This document shows positions 20,584 to 28,474 of a stretch of 46,961 nucleotides of DNA, piece by piece; within the stretch, counting starts at the first letter, position 1, and every line of letters begins with the position of its first letter. Below the pieces are notes generated by a model that ran no database searches, was not told where the DNA came from, and saw only the letters and a list, made by a program, of their open reading frames with translations. Location: positions 1 to 46,961 of IMG/VR virus record IMGVR_UViG_3300036045_000023, one strand, 5' to 3'. The stretch comes from a virus. The position numbers were made by a program, and so were the translations under genes.

Positions 20584-21914
20584 TGCCCGCCTCCCGCACC
20601 ATCGCAATCGCCAGATTCCTACGCACCGTCCAGCCGAGCGTGTTCCGTCGCCGCGGTGGCCGCATGCCTCGCCAGCAGCAGCCGGACGCGATCCGTCTCG
20701 AGTACTTCAACTCGATCATGCCGCTCATCCGAGAGCAGACACGTCACCTACGCGCGGCTGGAAACGAGGCGCTTAGGTTGCTGTACGAGGAGCGCAGGGC
20801 GCAGGGGAAAATGGACATCGCCGAGCGAGGACGGCGCGCGATGGCTGCGGTGGACTTGGCCGGGGAGCGATCCAAGGACGCGTTCCGTCCCAGCGCCGTA
20901 GCCGAGACCGCAGAGAAGTACGGCAAGCGCACAAGTGCTTTCCAGCGCGAGCAGTTAGGGCGCCAAGTGCAGCAGGCACTCGGCATACCACTGCTGTCAA
21001 TCGAGCGTCCGATCGTGGACGCGCTGCCCGCGTTCGCCGCGGAGAACGTGTCACTGGTGAAGACGGTGAGCGAGCGATACCACGACCGGCTACGCGCTGC
21101 GGTGGAAGACGCCTTTGAGTCAGGTGAGCACCCCGAGACGCTGGCGAAGCGCTTGGTCGACATGGAGGACATCTCGGAGTCGGACGCGAGGCGTATCGCG
21201 CGTGACCAGATCGGAAAGCTGAACGCGAACCTGAACCAGGCGCGGCAGGAGTCGATAGGCGTCACGTCGTACGTGTGGCGGACGGCGAACGACAACCGCG
21301 TCAGGGACGAGCACCAGGAACGGGAGGGTCAAACGTTTCGATGGGACGCGCCTCCAGAAGACGGACATCCCGGGGAGCCAATCCAGTGCAGATGCTACTC
21401 GGAGCCGGTGCTTGATGATCTCATTTCCGGCGTAAGTAGTAGCGAAGAGCCAGCGCTAGAAGAGGCCATGGCAGAGAAGCCGGCATCCTCCGTCGTGACT
21501 GCACTTGAGACCGCCGCGGAGTTCGCCCCGACACGTGGCGCTCCACCGCCGGGATTCTGGCAACTGCTACCTGAGGGTGTCTCGGTGCACGATATCGCGG
21601 TGGCACCACGTCCTGGAATGGAGCCACCGACGCTAAAGGAATCAAACGCGAAGAGGGTCAAGGACCCGTGGTCAGGACGATGGGCACAGGTGGTTGACGT
21701 ATCGTCGCTAGACGACGTGCCCGCTGCGGTGTGGCAGCCAGAGAGGGCGAACAGGATTGCGAGGGCGTACCAGGAAGGAAACGGAGAAAGGCTGCCCCCG
21801 ATACGAATTGCGGTGACGGCTAGTGGCAAAAGAACAGTTGTCGACGGCATGCACCGCCTCAGCGTGGCAAGACAGATGGGCGTGAGACGGATAGCGGTTA
21901 TTTTTGAGCGCTAG
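20583..21914 (+). CDS. Minor head protein (SPP1 gp7/Mu F type) with C-terminal ParB-like domain
   Basis: A 443-aa protein from a GTG overlapping the portal stop (TAGTG). Residues about 60-285 form the helical head-morphogenesis domain, ending VWRTANDNRVRDEHQEREGQ and HPGEPIQCRCYSEPVL, the gp7 signature (R..H....G..hPG..CRC). After a linker, residues 395-442 read GERLPPIRIAVTASGKRTVV, then DGMHRLSVARQMGVRRIAV. This is a ParB/sulfiredoxin-like fold with DGMHR as the core motif. Fusions at the end of gp7-like proteins often carry effector domains ejected or used in the head; that role here is inference. Confidence 0.85.
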   Translation: MPASRTIAIARFLRTVQPSVFRRRGGRMPRQQQPDAIRLEYFNSIMPLIREQTRHLRAAGNEALRLLYEERRAQGKMDIAERGRRAMAAVDLAGERSKDAFRPSAVAETAEKYGKRTSAFQREQLGRQVQQALGIPLLSIERPIVDALPAFAAENVSLVKTVSERYHDRLRAAVEDAFESGEHPETLAKRLVDMEDISESDARRIARDQIGKLNANLNQARQESIGVTSYVWRTANDNRVRDEHQEREGQTFRWDAPPEDGHPGEPIQCRCYSEPVLDDLISGVSSSEEPALEEAMAEKPASSVVTALETAAEFAPTRGAPPPGFWQLLPEGVSVHDIAVAPRPGMEPPTLKESNAKRVKDPWSGRWAQVVDVSSLDDVPAAVWQPERANRIARAYQEGNGERLPPIRIAVTASGKRTVVDGMHRLSVARQMGVRRIAVIFER

Positions 21915-22285
21915 TCCTCTGTCCGTCTACGCCGCCTGAGTTTAACCAGCGCCACGACCTCAGCCGAGCGAACGCTTTCCCGGTCTAGGAACATCAACCC
22001 GCCGATTGCCTCAAGCGATCTTTCTCCATCTTCGGCCACATCCAGCGCGCAACTCACCGCCATGTCCTCGGGCTCGATGTGCTTCGGCACCTTCAGCGTA
22101 CCGTCGACCGTGAGGTCGAGGTACAGGTGATAGCGGCAGCCGACCCAGGGGCATGGACGTGGTCCGTCCACGCAGTCACCGCGGGTCTGTGGTCGGTCGT
22201 ACTGGGCCGTGAAGTCGTTCAGCGCGTACCAGTCGTATCCAGTAGCGCCGCTTTGCTCCGAGATCCATTGGTCTCGTAGCATCAT
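21911..22285 (-). CDS. Sigma-70 region-4-like DNA-binding regulator
   Basis: A 124-aa protein on the opposite strand to its neighbours. After an N-terminal 40 residues it has DGPRPCPWVGCRYHLYLDLT, then EDMAVSCALDVAEDGERSLE, then AIGGLMFLDRESVRSAEVVA. This resembles the small sigma-factor-related proteins common in Myxococcota (CPxVxCxxHLYLD...CALDVA...TLEEVG..L..TRERVRQVE). The second part is a region-4 helix-turn-helix. The ATG at 22285 overlaps the stop of a 30-aa upstream frame. Its stop overlaps the minor head stop by 4 nt in the convergent arrangement (CTAG). It may regulate late transcription. Confidence 0.75.
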   Translation of the reverse strand: MMLRDQWISEQSGATGYDWYALNDFTAQYDRPQTRGDCVDGPRPCPWVGCRYHLYLDLTVDGTLKVPKHIEPEDMAVSCALDVAEDGERSLEAIGGLMFLDRESVRSAEVVALVKLRRRRRTED

Positions 22286-22374
22286 CTTCCGGGTGATTTT
22301 GCGGCGGTGGTGACCCAATCGATCCAAGCGTGATACGTGACACACGCACCGGTCAACCAATTCGCGAGTGACAT
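22282..22374 (-). CDS. Possible 30-aa peptide coupled to the sigma-like gene
   Basis: The ATG at 22374 sits directly behind GGGGAGGA. The product is MSLANWLTGACVTYHAWIDW, then VTTAAKSPGR. Its TGA overlaps the ATG of the sigma-like gene (ATGA), matching the coupling style of this genome. It overlaps the plus-strand late promoter at 22357-22390. It is short, so the call is tentative. Confidence 0.4.
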   Translation of the reverse strand: MSLANWLTGACVTYHAWIDWVTTAAKSPGR

Positions 22375-22390
22375 TCCTCCCCGCTAGGCT
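22357..22390 (+). promoter_or_regulatory. Phage late-type promoter, copy A
   Basis: CCAATTCGCG (22357-22366) is followed 18 nt later by TAGGCT (22385-22390), then 6 nt and the GTG at 22397. There is no Shine-Dalgarno, so a leaderless message is likely. The same upstream block and TAG-box recur at 28422-28456, 35694-35728 and 39462-39497, each before a virion gene block. Confidence 0.65.
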
Positions 22391-22396
22391 GGGGAC

Positions 22397-22726
22397 GTGT
22401 ATTACCTAGGGACGATTCAGGGTGGATCGGGGGCGTACAACAACGCTGGCACCGGCGCGAGCGGCACTAACACGTTCGAGATCCCGAAGACGACCAAGTC
22501 GATCTACCTGGTTCCCAGCGTCTCCGGGATGCAGTTCGCGTGCTTCGGTCACACCGGGGGAACGCTACTCGTTGCCAGCGGAAGAGGTGCCCCTCTGAGC
22601 GGTCCAGATCTGCTGAACGGTCCGTTTCGCCTGGACGGTAACTCGTTCGGAATTGCGCCTATCGTGTCGATCTACTCCGCCAGCGGCATCGTCACGTGCC
22701 GCGTCTTTGCGAGCCCGACGTCATGA
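22397..22726 (+). CDS. Small virion-associated protein, unknown
   Basis: A 109-aa protein from the GTG at 22397: MYYLGTIQGGSGAYNNAGTG, then NTFEIPKTTKSIYLVPSVSG, then SIYSASGIVTCRVFASPTS. It is beta-rich with Gly/Ser/Thr, like head decoration or fibre proteins. It is first in the transcript that leads to protease/scaffold and capsid. No family is recognised. Confidence 0.7.
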   Translation: MYYLGTIQGGSGAYNNAGTGASGTNTFEIPKTTKSIYLVPSVSGMQFACFGHTGGTLLVASGRGAPLSGPDLLNGPFRLDGNSFGIAPIVSIYSASGIVTCRVFASPTS

Positions 22727-22884
22727 GCGAACGAGTGCGCAGGGACGGAGAGTCGGTACCGATCGTGGTGATTGCCGACTGCCCGTGGTGCGGCGACGAG
22801 GAGCGTGCCGGTCGTTGCATCAGAGCCTGCCCGGCGAGTAGGCGCGCCGATTCGCAGCGCCATCGCCAGGAGCGAACGGGATGA
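22723..22884 (+). CDS. Small Cys-rich protein
   Basis: A 53-aa protein from an ATG overlapping the previous stop (ATGA): MSERVRRDGESVPIVVIADC, then PWCGDEERAGRCIRACPASR. The Cys spacing (CPWC...C...C) suggests one zinc ion. Its stop overlaps the protease/scaffold start. It may be an assembly factor. Confidence 0.65.
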   Translation: MSERVRRDGESVPIVVIADCPWCGDEERAGRCIRACPASRRADSQRHRQERTG

Positions 22885-24200
22885 GCCGCGTTCGCCGGTT
22901 CGATCGCGTGGCAATCCCTGCGTCCAAGCGGACGCAGGAGGGCTTCCTCAAGATCGACGGAAACAAGATCGCCCGCACTGGGATCCAGGAATACCGCCGC
23001 GCCGATGGCAGCATGGTGCGCGAGTTGCGCCCAGCGGCCGAAGTGTTCGACACCGAGTCGATGGCTTCGTTCGCCCTCCTGCCACTGACCGACAATCACC
23101 CGGCGAAGATGCTGGACGCGACCGATGCTAAGAAACATGCGGTCGGCAGTGTTGGACAGCCGAAGAAGGACGGCGATTGGCTGTCGGCACCCATCAGCGT
23201 GTGGGATGCGGCGGCGATTACGAGTATCGAGAGCGGTCGCGTGGAACTGAGCGCCGGATATTCGTGTGAAATCGTCGAAGAGCCGGGCGAGTGGAACGGT
23301 GAACGGTACGACTGTAAGCAGGTCGCGATCCGAGCGAACCACCTCGCGCTCGTGGATAGCGCCAGGGCGGGACCGGAGGCGCGGTTGAGACTGGACGCAG
23401 GTGATGCTGAGGCAACCGAATTCGCGGGTGATACGACTCGCATGGTACCCCTGAAACAGGAGCAAACGAAAATGGCTCATGTCCTCAAGGTCGACGGGAT
23501 GACGTTCGAGACAAATGATCAGAACGCGCAAGCCGCTGTCGATCGGGTCATTGCCGCCACCAAGCGTGAGGCGGATGAAAAGTCCGCCACCGAAAAGCAG
23601 CGCGCCGACAACGCCGACAAACTGCGCGCCGACGCCGAGAAGTCGCGCGACGAGTGGCAGGCGAAATACGACGCGCTCTGTGCCAAGAATAAGGCCGACG
23701 ACGAGAAGCTGGTCAAGTGCGATGAGTGCGACGGCACCGGCAAGGTGGACGGCGAGCGGTGCGACGGCTGCGATGGCAAGGGTGAGTACGCGGCCAAGAT
23801 GGACACCGCCGAACGCCGTGTCGTTTCGCTGAAGCGCCGGATCGATCGCGGTGTGCACGAGCGCGCTAAGCTGTACTCGGATGCGCAGCGCGTTCTGGGA
23901 CTCAACGAAAAGCTGGACGGCAAGAGCACCGGCGAGATCAAGCGGCTTGTGATCCTGAAGCTGGACAAGGACGCGAAGCTGGACGGCAAGAGCGAGGACT
24001 ACGTTTCTGCGCGCTACGACGTGGCGATGGAGCAGTTCAATGCGCGCCGGCCGATCGATGGGCCGCGCCTCGCCGTGGTTCAGGCACCGTCCCCGGATGC
24101 GCCCCGTGCCGACCATGCGCCGTCTCAGGACCCCGAGGAAGCGCGTCGCAACATGATCAACCGGACGCTGGCGGCGAATTCCGCCAACGCGAAGCGGTAG
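22881..24200 (+). CDS. DUF2213-type prohead protease fused to scaffold
   Basis: A 439-aa protein. Residues 1-190 match DUF2213-type head maturation proteins (RTGIQEYRRADGSMVRELRP, LPLTDNHPAKMLDATDAKKH, VELSAGYSCEIVEEPGEW, RANHLALVDSARAGPEARLR). A His (H74) and Ser-rich strand fit a serine protease. Residues 198-439 are a charged coiled-coil scaffold (AATKREADEKSATEKQRADN). An internal ATG at 23472 (residue 198) has AGGAG 9 nt upstream, so a separate scaffold could be made in frame. Uniquely, the scaffold holds a DnaJ-like finger CDECDGTGK...CDGCDGKGE (C280, C283, C294, C297). Confidence 0.85.
   Translation: MSRVRRFDRVAIPASKRTQEGFLKIDGNKIARTGIQEYRRADGSMVRELRPAAEVFDTESMASFALLPLTDNHPAKMLDATDAKKHAVGSVGQPKKDGDWLSAPISVWDAAAITSIESGRVELSAGYSCEIVEEPGEWNGERYDCKQVAIRANHLALVDSARAGPEARLRLDAGDAEATEFAGDTTRMVPLKQEQTKMAHVLKVDGMTFETNDQNAQAAVDRVIAATKREADEKSATEKQRADNADKLRADAEKSRDEWQAKYDALCAKNKADDEKLVKCDECDGTGKVDGERCDGCDGKGEYAAKMDTAERRVVSLKRRIDRGVHERAKLYSDAQRVLGLNEKLDGKSTGEIKRLVILKLDKDAKLDGKSEDYVSARYDVAMEQFNARRPIDGPRLAVVQAPSPDAPRADHAPSQDPEEARRNMINRTLAANSANAKR
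23472..24200 (+). CDS. Nested scaffold protein from an internal start
   Basis: The in-frame ATG at 23472 has the Shine-Dalgarno AGGAG (9-nt spacing) and opens the coiled-coil half (MAHVLKVDGMTFETNDQNAQ). Nested scaffold genes in the same frame as the protease are known from lambda C/Nu3. The 242-aa product would be all scaffold plus the DnaJ-like finger. The call rests on the Shine-Dalgarno, the domain border and precedent. Confidence 0.6.
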   Translation: MAHVLKVDGMTFETNDQNAQAAVDRVIAATKREADEKSATEKQRADNADKLRADAEKSRDEWQAKYDALCAKNKADDEKLVKCDECDGTGKVDGERCDGCDGKGEYAAKMDTAERRVVSLKRRIDRGVHERAKLYSDAQRVLGLNEKLDGKSTGEIKRLVILKLDKDAKLDGKSEDYVSARYDVAMEQFNARRPIDGPRLAVVQAPSPDAPRADHAPSQDPEEARRNMINRTLAANSANAKR

Positions 24201-24213
24201 AGGAGACCGGACA

Positions 24214-24795
24214 ATGAGCCAGACTAGCGTTCTTGCGGGCGGGCAGCCGATCGGCGTGGCCGGCCAGCTCGCTGACAACGGCCCGTTCGACATCGTGTCC
24301 GGGTTCAACGAGGCTACCACCCAGCTACCGTTCGGGTTCGGCGTACGCCAGGGGACCTCGCGGGACATGTACATCCTGCCGACCGGTACCTCCGGCGGTG
24401 CGGTTCCGGTGGTCGGTCTCGTCTCGCACGACTTCGACCACTCGCCTGCCGGTGTGGTGGACAGTGCCGGGAACTACTCCGGCGACCTTGGCGCGAGCGG
24501 GCTGCTTCAGTACGCTAAGTTCGGCGTGGCGCGCAAGGGTCGGTTCCTTGTGCCGGTTGAGGCGTCGCCGAGCGTGAACGACCGCGCCTGGTGCCGTTCG
24601 GTAGCCACTGGCGGAGGCGTGTCGAGCATGCGTGGCATCTGGCGTGGTTCTCCGCAGGGAACCCCGCCGTTGAGTGGTAGTTACCACGTCGACTGCTCCA
24701 ACAACGGCGTGTTCCGGTCGACTGCCTTCACCGCGGCGGACGGCACCACGCTGGTGGCTGTGATGGAAGTCGACTTTACGAGCAAGAACACCTAG
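24214..24795 (+). CDS. Capsid decoration/cement-like protein
   Basis: A 193-aa protein with Shine-Dalgarno AGGAG before the ATG. It starts MSQTSVLAGGQPIGVAGQLA and includes VRQGTSRDMYILPTGTSGGA and LQYAKFGVARKGRFLVPVEA. It is beta-rich and sits just before the major capsid protein, as structural cement (DUF2190-like) proteins do. The function comes mainly from position. Confidence 0.75.
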   Translation: MSQTSVLAGGQPIGVAGQLADNGPFDIVSGFNEATTQLPFGFGVRQGTSRDMYILPTGTSGGAVPVVGLVSHDFDHSPAGVVDSAGNYSGDLGASGLLQYAKFGVARKGRFLVPVEASPSVNDRAWCRSVATGGGVSSMRGIWRGSPQGTPPLSGSYHVDCSNNGVFRSTAFTAADGTTLVAVMEVDFTSKNT

Positions 24796-24819
24796 GCCCG
24801 GACGAATAGGAGAACTGAG

Positions 24820-25809
24820 ATGGCTCTTCCTCCCAACTATGCATACCGGGCCGACGCCGCTGAGAGTGCATTCGTCGAACGCGCGCTGCTATACGTCGAG
24901 ACCGAGGTGTACAACACCCTGTACCCGCCGATGGAGGGCATGAAGTACGTGCCCGTCGACACCAGCTCGCCCGAGGGTGCGCTAACGACCTCGTACCGGC
25001 AGTATACCCGCACCGGCATCGCCAAGCTCGTGACTGGTCGCGGACAGGATCTCCCGACCTCGCGCGTGTTCGTCAAGGAGTTCTTTCACCGATTCTACCC
25101 GCTAGGGATGTCGTACGAGTACACGCTCGACGACCTGCTTGCGGCTCAGATGAGCTCGCAGAACGGTGGCCCGTCGCTGAATATCGACATGGAACTCGCG
25201 AAGGCCGCCCGCGAGGGTATCGATCGCGGTCTCGACGCGATTGCCGGTATCGGCTCGGCGACCTCGGCGACGATTCCTGGTCTCTCGGTCGGTGTTGGCG
25301 CGGACGTGGGCATGCTCGGACTCCTGAACCAGACCAACGCGTCGACGTACACCCCTGCGACCGGCGCGGCTGGCTCGACACTGTGGAGCGCGAAGACTCC
25401 CGACGAGGTGATCGCGGATCTGACCGGGCAGTATGCGGCGATGGTGTCGAGCACGTACAAGGTCTTCAAGCCGACCACGTACCTTCTCCCGATCAACGAG
25501 TTCGAGGAGCAGAACGGGCGGCGCATGGGCGATGGCAGCGACGAGACCGTTATCAGCTTCTTCAAAAAGATCAAACCCGGCGTCGAGGTGGACTCGTGGC
25601 AGTACTGCGAGGGCGCTGGCAGCGGCGGCACGAACCGCGTCGTCGCCTACCAGAAGGACAAGCGGGTGATCCGGCATATGGTCTCGCAGATGTTCCGCCA
25701 GATGCCGCCGCAGTTCCAGGACTTCACCTTCAAGGTGCCGTGCCGGGCGAAGACGGCTGGATGTGTCAGCTCGTACCCGATCGGTATCAGCTACATGGAC
25801 AATATCTAA
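24820..25809 (+). CDS. Major capsid protein (DUF2184-type)
   Basis: A 329-aa protein with Shine-Dalgarno TAGGAG. It starts MALPPNYAYRADAAESAFVE. Features include ETEVYNTLYPPMEGMKYVPV, VFVKEFFHRFYPLGMSYEYT, LAKAAREGIDRGLDAIAGIG and a C-terminus YPIGISYMDNI. The pattern fits DUF2184-type HK97-fold capsids found with DUF1073 portals. It is expected in hundreds of copies per particle. Confidence 0.88.
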   Translation: MALPPNYAYRADAAESAFVERALLYVETEVYNTLYPPMEGMKYVPVDTSSPEGALTTSYRQYTRTGIAKLVTGRGQDLPTSRVFVKEFFHRFYPLGMSYEYTLDDLLAAQMSSQNGGPSLNIDMELAKAAREGIDRGLDAIAGIGSATSATIPGLSVGVGADVGMLGLLNQTNASTYTPATGAAGSTLWSAKTPDEVIADLTGQYAAMVSSTYKVFKPTTYLLPINEFEEQNGRRMGDGSDETVISFFKKIKPGVEVDSWQYCEGAGSGGTNRVVAYQKDKRVIRHMVSQMFRQMPPQFQDFTFKVPCRAKTAGCVSSYPIGISYMDNI

Positions 25810-26292
25810 ATGTACACCGTCCTCATCAACAACCGCGAGGGCATGGTCCACGCCCAACTTCCGCACCAGTTCCCTACGCAGAAGGGCGCTGCTCCGCGCG
25901 TGGGCCGCGCCGTGATCCTCATGCCCGGCGTGAACCTCGTCGACTCCAAGACGCTTGCCACGCTGATGGAGAACCATGCGTTCAAGGCGTTGTTCGAGAC
26001 GGTAATCCCGCCGTCGCTGGCGCCCGAGCAGACGCCCGAGAAGGTGGGCAAGCCGATCCTCCAGATCGACCGGTCGATCGGCAAGAACGGCGAGGTGGAG
26101 GAGAAAGCGCCGCTCCAGAAGCTCAGCACGGCGCAGTGTGAGGCGATGATCCGGGAGACGTTCTCCGTCGACCTCCTCAAGCGCTGGACCAAGGAAGAGA
26201 CGCGCGGCGACATTCGCCGTCTTCTCGTCGAGCAGGTCGAGCGGCTCGAGACTGGCGGCGAGTCGAAGGGGCCGGCGTCCCCGGCCGAGTAG
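25810..26292 (+). CDS. Capsid-adjacent hypothetical protein
   Basis: A 160-aa protein starting right after the capsid stop: MYTVLINNREGMVHAQLPHQ. Middle residues ALFETVIPPSLAPEQTPEKV and a C-terminal helical region EETRGDIRRLLVEQVERLET are visible. It has no recognised family and may be a head-completion or capsid-binding protein. Confidence 0.7.
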   Translation: MYTVLINNREGMVHAQLPHQFPTQKGAAPRVGRAVILMPGVNLVDSKTLATLMENHAFKALFETVIPPSLAPEQTPEKVGKPILQIDRSIGKNGEVEEKAPLQKLSTAQCEAMIRETFSVDLLKRWTKEETRGDIRRLLVEQVERLETGGESKGPASPAE

Positions 26293-26298
26293 CCCGCT

Positions 26299-26646
26299 AT
26301 GGCGATCGTTTGGGCCGATGTTCTGGCGATCGCTCCTGAGTTGTCCACCGTCGCCACCGGCACGTTCCAGGCAATTCTCACGATCGCGGACCGCCAAATC
26401 GACGACGAGCGATGGGGGGAGTTCGCGGACGACGGCCGACGATATCTCGCCGCGCACATGGCCACGATCTCGAACGGCGATGCTGGCGGTGCAGCGGGAC
26501 CGATCGCGTCCGAGACGCTGGGACCGATGTCGGTCAGCTACGGCGCGATCGCGGATGTTGACGGTGAACTGTCCGGTACCAAGTACGGCGTGTTCTACCG
26601 CCACCTGATGCGCCTCGCGTGCGGGCCAGGAGTGCATATAGCATGA
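26299..26646 (+). CDS. Head-tail connector (DUF4054-type)
   Basis: A 115-aa protein: MAIVWADVLAIAPELSTVAT, then ILTIADRQIDDERWGEFADD, then LAAHMATISNGDAGGAAGPI. The helical start followed by LAAHMATIS...GP..S...G is the DUF4054 adaptor pattern. These proteins attach to the portal. It ends RHLMRLACGPGVHIA and overlaps the next gene. Confidence 0.8.
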   Translation: MAIVWADVLAIAPELSTVATGTFQAILTIADRQIDDERWGEFADDGRRYLAAHMATISNGDAGGAAGPIASETLGPMSVSYGAIADVDGELSGTKYGVFYRHLMRLACGPGVHIA

Positions 26647-26948
26647 CGACGATCGATCTTGCCGAGTGCCACCGAGCCGCGATGCTGGCCGGCAGTGCGC
26701 GCGCGCTGGGGCTGTACCTGCGCGTGCCGCAGCTCCTGCGGAAGCGTGGCTGGCCTCAGGACGGCGATCTGATCGCGGTCATCACCGCGGCTGTGGCGCT
26801 TAAACGAATCGGTGGGGGCCGCACCGTGATCAAGCGACCGCCGGGTGCCGATGGATGCCAAGAGATGTGGTCACCGAAGTTCCCGCGCCTCACCGCCTCG
26901 CAGATCGTCGACGAACTAGACCTGCACGAACTTCTCGAGTTTGGCTGA
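26643..26948 (+). CDS. Neck-region hypothetical protein
   Basis: A 101-aa protein from an ATG overlapping the connector stop (ATGA): MTTIDLAECHRAAMLAGSAR, then LLRKRGWPQDGDLIAVITAA, ending ASQIVDELDLHELLEFG. It is mostly helical with no recognised family. Its position between DUF4054-type and gp10-type genes suggests a neck component. Confidence 0.65.
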   Translation: MTTIDLAECHRAAMLAGSARALGLYLRVPQLLRKRGWPQDGDLIAVITAAVALKRIGGGRTVIKRPPGADGCQEMWSPKFPRLTASQIVDELDLHELLEFG

Positions 26949-27460
26949 TGCCGAAGCCGCGCGTTGTCGATCGAGATCTTGGCTACGCCGAGATCATGAA
27001 GCGCGCGAAGTCGATCAAGGAATCGTACGTGCGCGTTGGCGTCGTCGGCAAAAAGGCGGACGAGTCAGACGGCACGGCGACGGTCGCCGAGTACGCGATC
27101 GCGAACGAGCTCGGCACCGACACGATTCCAGCTAGGTCGTTTCTGCGGTCGACGTTCGATGCGAAGCAGGCCGAGTTGAAGCGCATCGGCGCGCAGTTGA
27201 TCGACAAGGTCATGACGGGGAAGATGCCGATCAAGCAGGCGCTGAATGTGATCGGATCATTCTTGTCCGCCGAGGTGAAGAAAACGATCACGGTCGGGCC
27301 CGGTGTGCCGCCACCGAATGCACCGTCAACGGCTGCGAGAAAGCAGGCGAAGGGGAAGGGTGCGATCCGAACGCTGGTAGACACCGGACGTATGCTTGGC
27401 GCGATCGCATGGGAAGCGGTGGTGAACGGCAAGGTCAGCGTCGAGGGCGGGAACCTGTGA
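26948..27460 (+). CDS. Head-tail joining protein (HK97 gp10/virion morphogenesis type)
   Basis: A 170-aa protein from the ATG at 26948 (TGATG overlap). The signature region is YVRVGVVGKKADESDGTATV, then AEYAIANELGTDTIPARSFL, then RSTFDAKQAE. The strand-VGVxG-AxxNExGT-IPxRsFLR pattern is typical of gp10/tail-completion proteins. The C-terminal part has GVPPPNAPSTAARKQAKGKG. Confidence 0.82.
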   Translation: MPKPRVVDRDLGYAEIMKRAKSIKESYVRVGVVGKKADESDGTATVAEYAIANELGTDTIPARSFLRSTFDAKQAELKRIGAQLIDKVMTGKMPIKQALNVIGSFLSAEVKKTITVGPGVPPPNAPSTAARKQAKGKGAIRTLVDTGRMLGAIAWEAVVNGKVSVEGGNL

Positions 27461-27819
27461 ACGTAGCCGGTCTCATCTCTAGATTCGCGACCGGAACGTA
27501 CACCGTGACGCGTACAGCGCGCGGCAACACGGTCCGCGGACGCGTGCAGACCGGGACGCAGACTACGTTTACGATCACGGCGAGTATCAGCCCAGCAACT
27601 GGTAATGAACTCCTGAAGCTGCCAGAGGGGCGTAGAGCGGTCGAAACGCGAGCCCTGTTCACGAATACGCTCCTGCGGCTCGGCGGGCAGGGAGAGGCGT
27701 TTGAGGCCGACTCCGTGACGATCGGTTCCGAGTCGTGGATGGTGTGTCACGTCGAGCGCTGGGAGGATCCGCACACGCTCGCGATTGGTTACCGCTGCCT
27801 CGTTCAGGAAGTACGATGA
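27457..27819 (+). CDS. Neck/tail completion protein
   Basis: A 120-aa protein from a GTG overlapping the previous stop: MNVAGLISRFATGTYTVTRT, then TTFTITASISPATGNELLKL, then SVTIGSESWMVCHVERWEDP. It is beta-barrel-like, as in minor capsid or head-closure proteins. Assignment by position is moderate. Confidence 0.65.
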   Translation: MNVAGLISRFATGTYTVTRTARGNTVRGRVQTGTQTTFTITASISPATGNELLKLPEGRRAVETRALFTNTLLRLGGQGEAFEADSVTIGSESWMVCHVERWEDPHTLAIGYRCLVQEVR

Positions 27820-28421
27820 GTTGGGAGGACGTAGAGAACGTCATGCAGGCGGCGATCGTGACCGCGAGTCGCCTCAGCGCAGACCGTGTCACGTGGTCCT
27901 ACCAGAACGTGAACGAGCCCGAGCAGAGCCACGTCGTTATCACGTTCGGCGGTTCGGTCAATGCGTCCCAAGACTGGATCCGAAACACGCAAGACCTGTC
28001 ACGACCGAAGGGACAGGAGATGCGGCAGCAGATCCGCGGCGTGCGTGACGTGCCATTCGATATCGATGTGTTCACCGACGCAACAAGCGGCAGTGGAGCG
28101 GCTAGGCATCTCGCCGACCTAATCCGTACGCGGCTACGGCTCGATTCGATTCGACTGGAACTGCGCCGCTACGGCATCTCGCCGTTCGATACATTCGGCG
28201 CCGTGAATTGGATCCCCGACATCCCAACGGTGAACTTCCGCGGCCGGGCGACGCTGACAATTCGGTGTTACGTGCCGGTCGACGACTGCGACGAGTACGT
28301 GGGTTACATCGCACGGGTGCAGGGACTGATCGCGCCGAGCGGGCTCGGCGGCACTGGGCTCATCCCCTCTGGTCAGACCGGTATCCCGTTCGATTGGTCG
28401 GGCGCGTCCGGCTATTCCTAG
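27816..28421 (+). CDS. Neck/tail terminator-like protein
   Basis: A 201-aa protein from the ATG at 27816: MSWEDVENVMQAAIVTASRL. RGVRDVPFDIDVFTDATSGS and PDIPTVNFRGRATLTIRCYV are typical of the small neck protein family that precedes DUF3383-type sheath genes (LIC12616-like). It probably caps the tail tube. Its stop is followed at once by late promoter copy B. Confidence 0.7.
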   Translation: MSWEDVENVMQAAIVTASRLSADRVTWSYQNVNEPEQSHVVITFGGSVNASQDWIRNTQDLSRPKGQEMRQQIRGVRDVPFDIDVFTDATSGSGAARHLADLIRTRLRLDSIRLELRRYGISPFDTFGAVNWIPDIPTVNFRGRATLTIRCYVPVDDCDEYVGYIARVQGLIAPSGLGGTGLIPSGQTGIPFDWSGASGYS

Positions 28422-28456
28422 CCAATTCGCGGGTGACACAAACCGGGTGTTAGCGT
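28422..28456 (+). promoter_or_regulatory. Phage late-type promoter, copy B
   Basis: CCAATTCGC (28422-28430), GTGACA, and TAGCGT at 28451-28456. Here 18 nt separate the -10 from the GTG at 28475 and include the Shine-Dalgarno AGAGGTG, so this message has a leader. It drives the sheath gene. Confidence 0.6.
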
Positions 28457-28474
28457 CGCTGTAGAGGTGCCCGA

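Noticed and set aside
23414-23448. Fifth copy of the late-promoter upstream block (CCGAATTCGCGGGTGATA) inside the protease/scaffold gene
   Set aside because: There is no TAG box at the right distance, and the site lies in coding sequence. The similarity of the first block may be chance, although it sits near the nested scaffold start.
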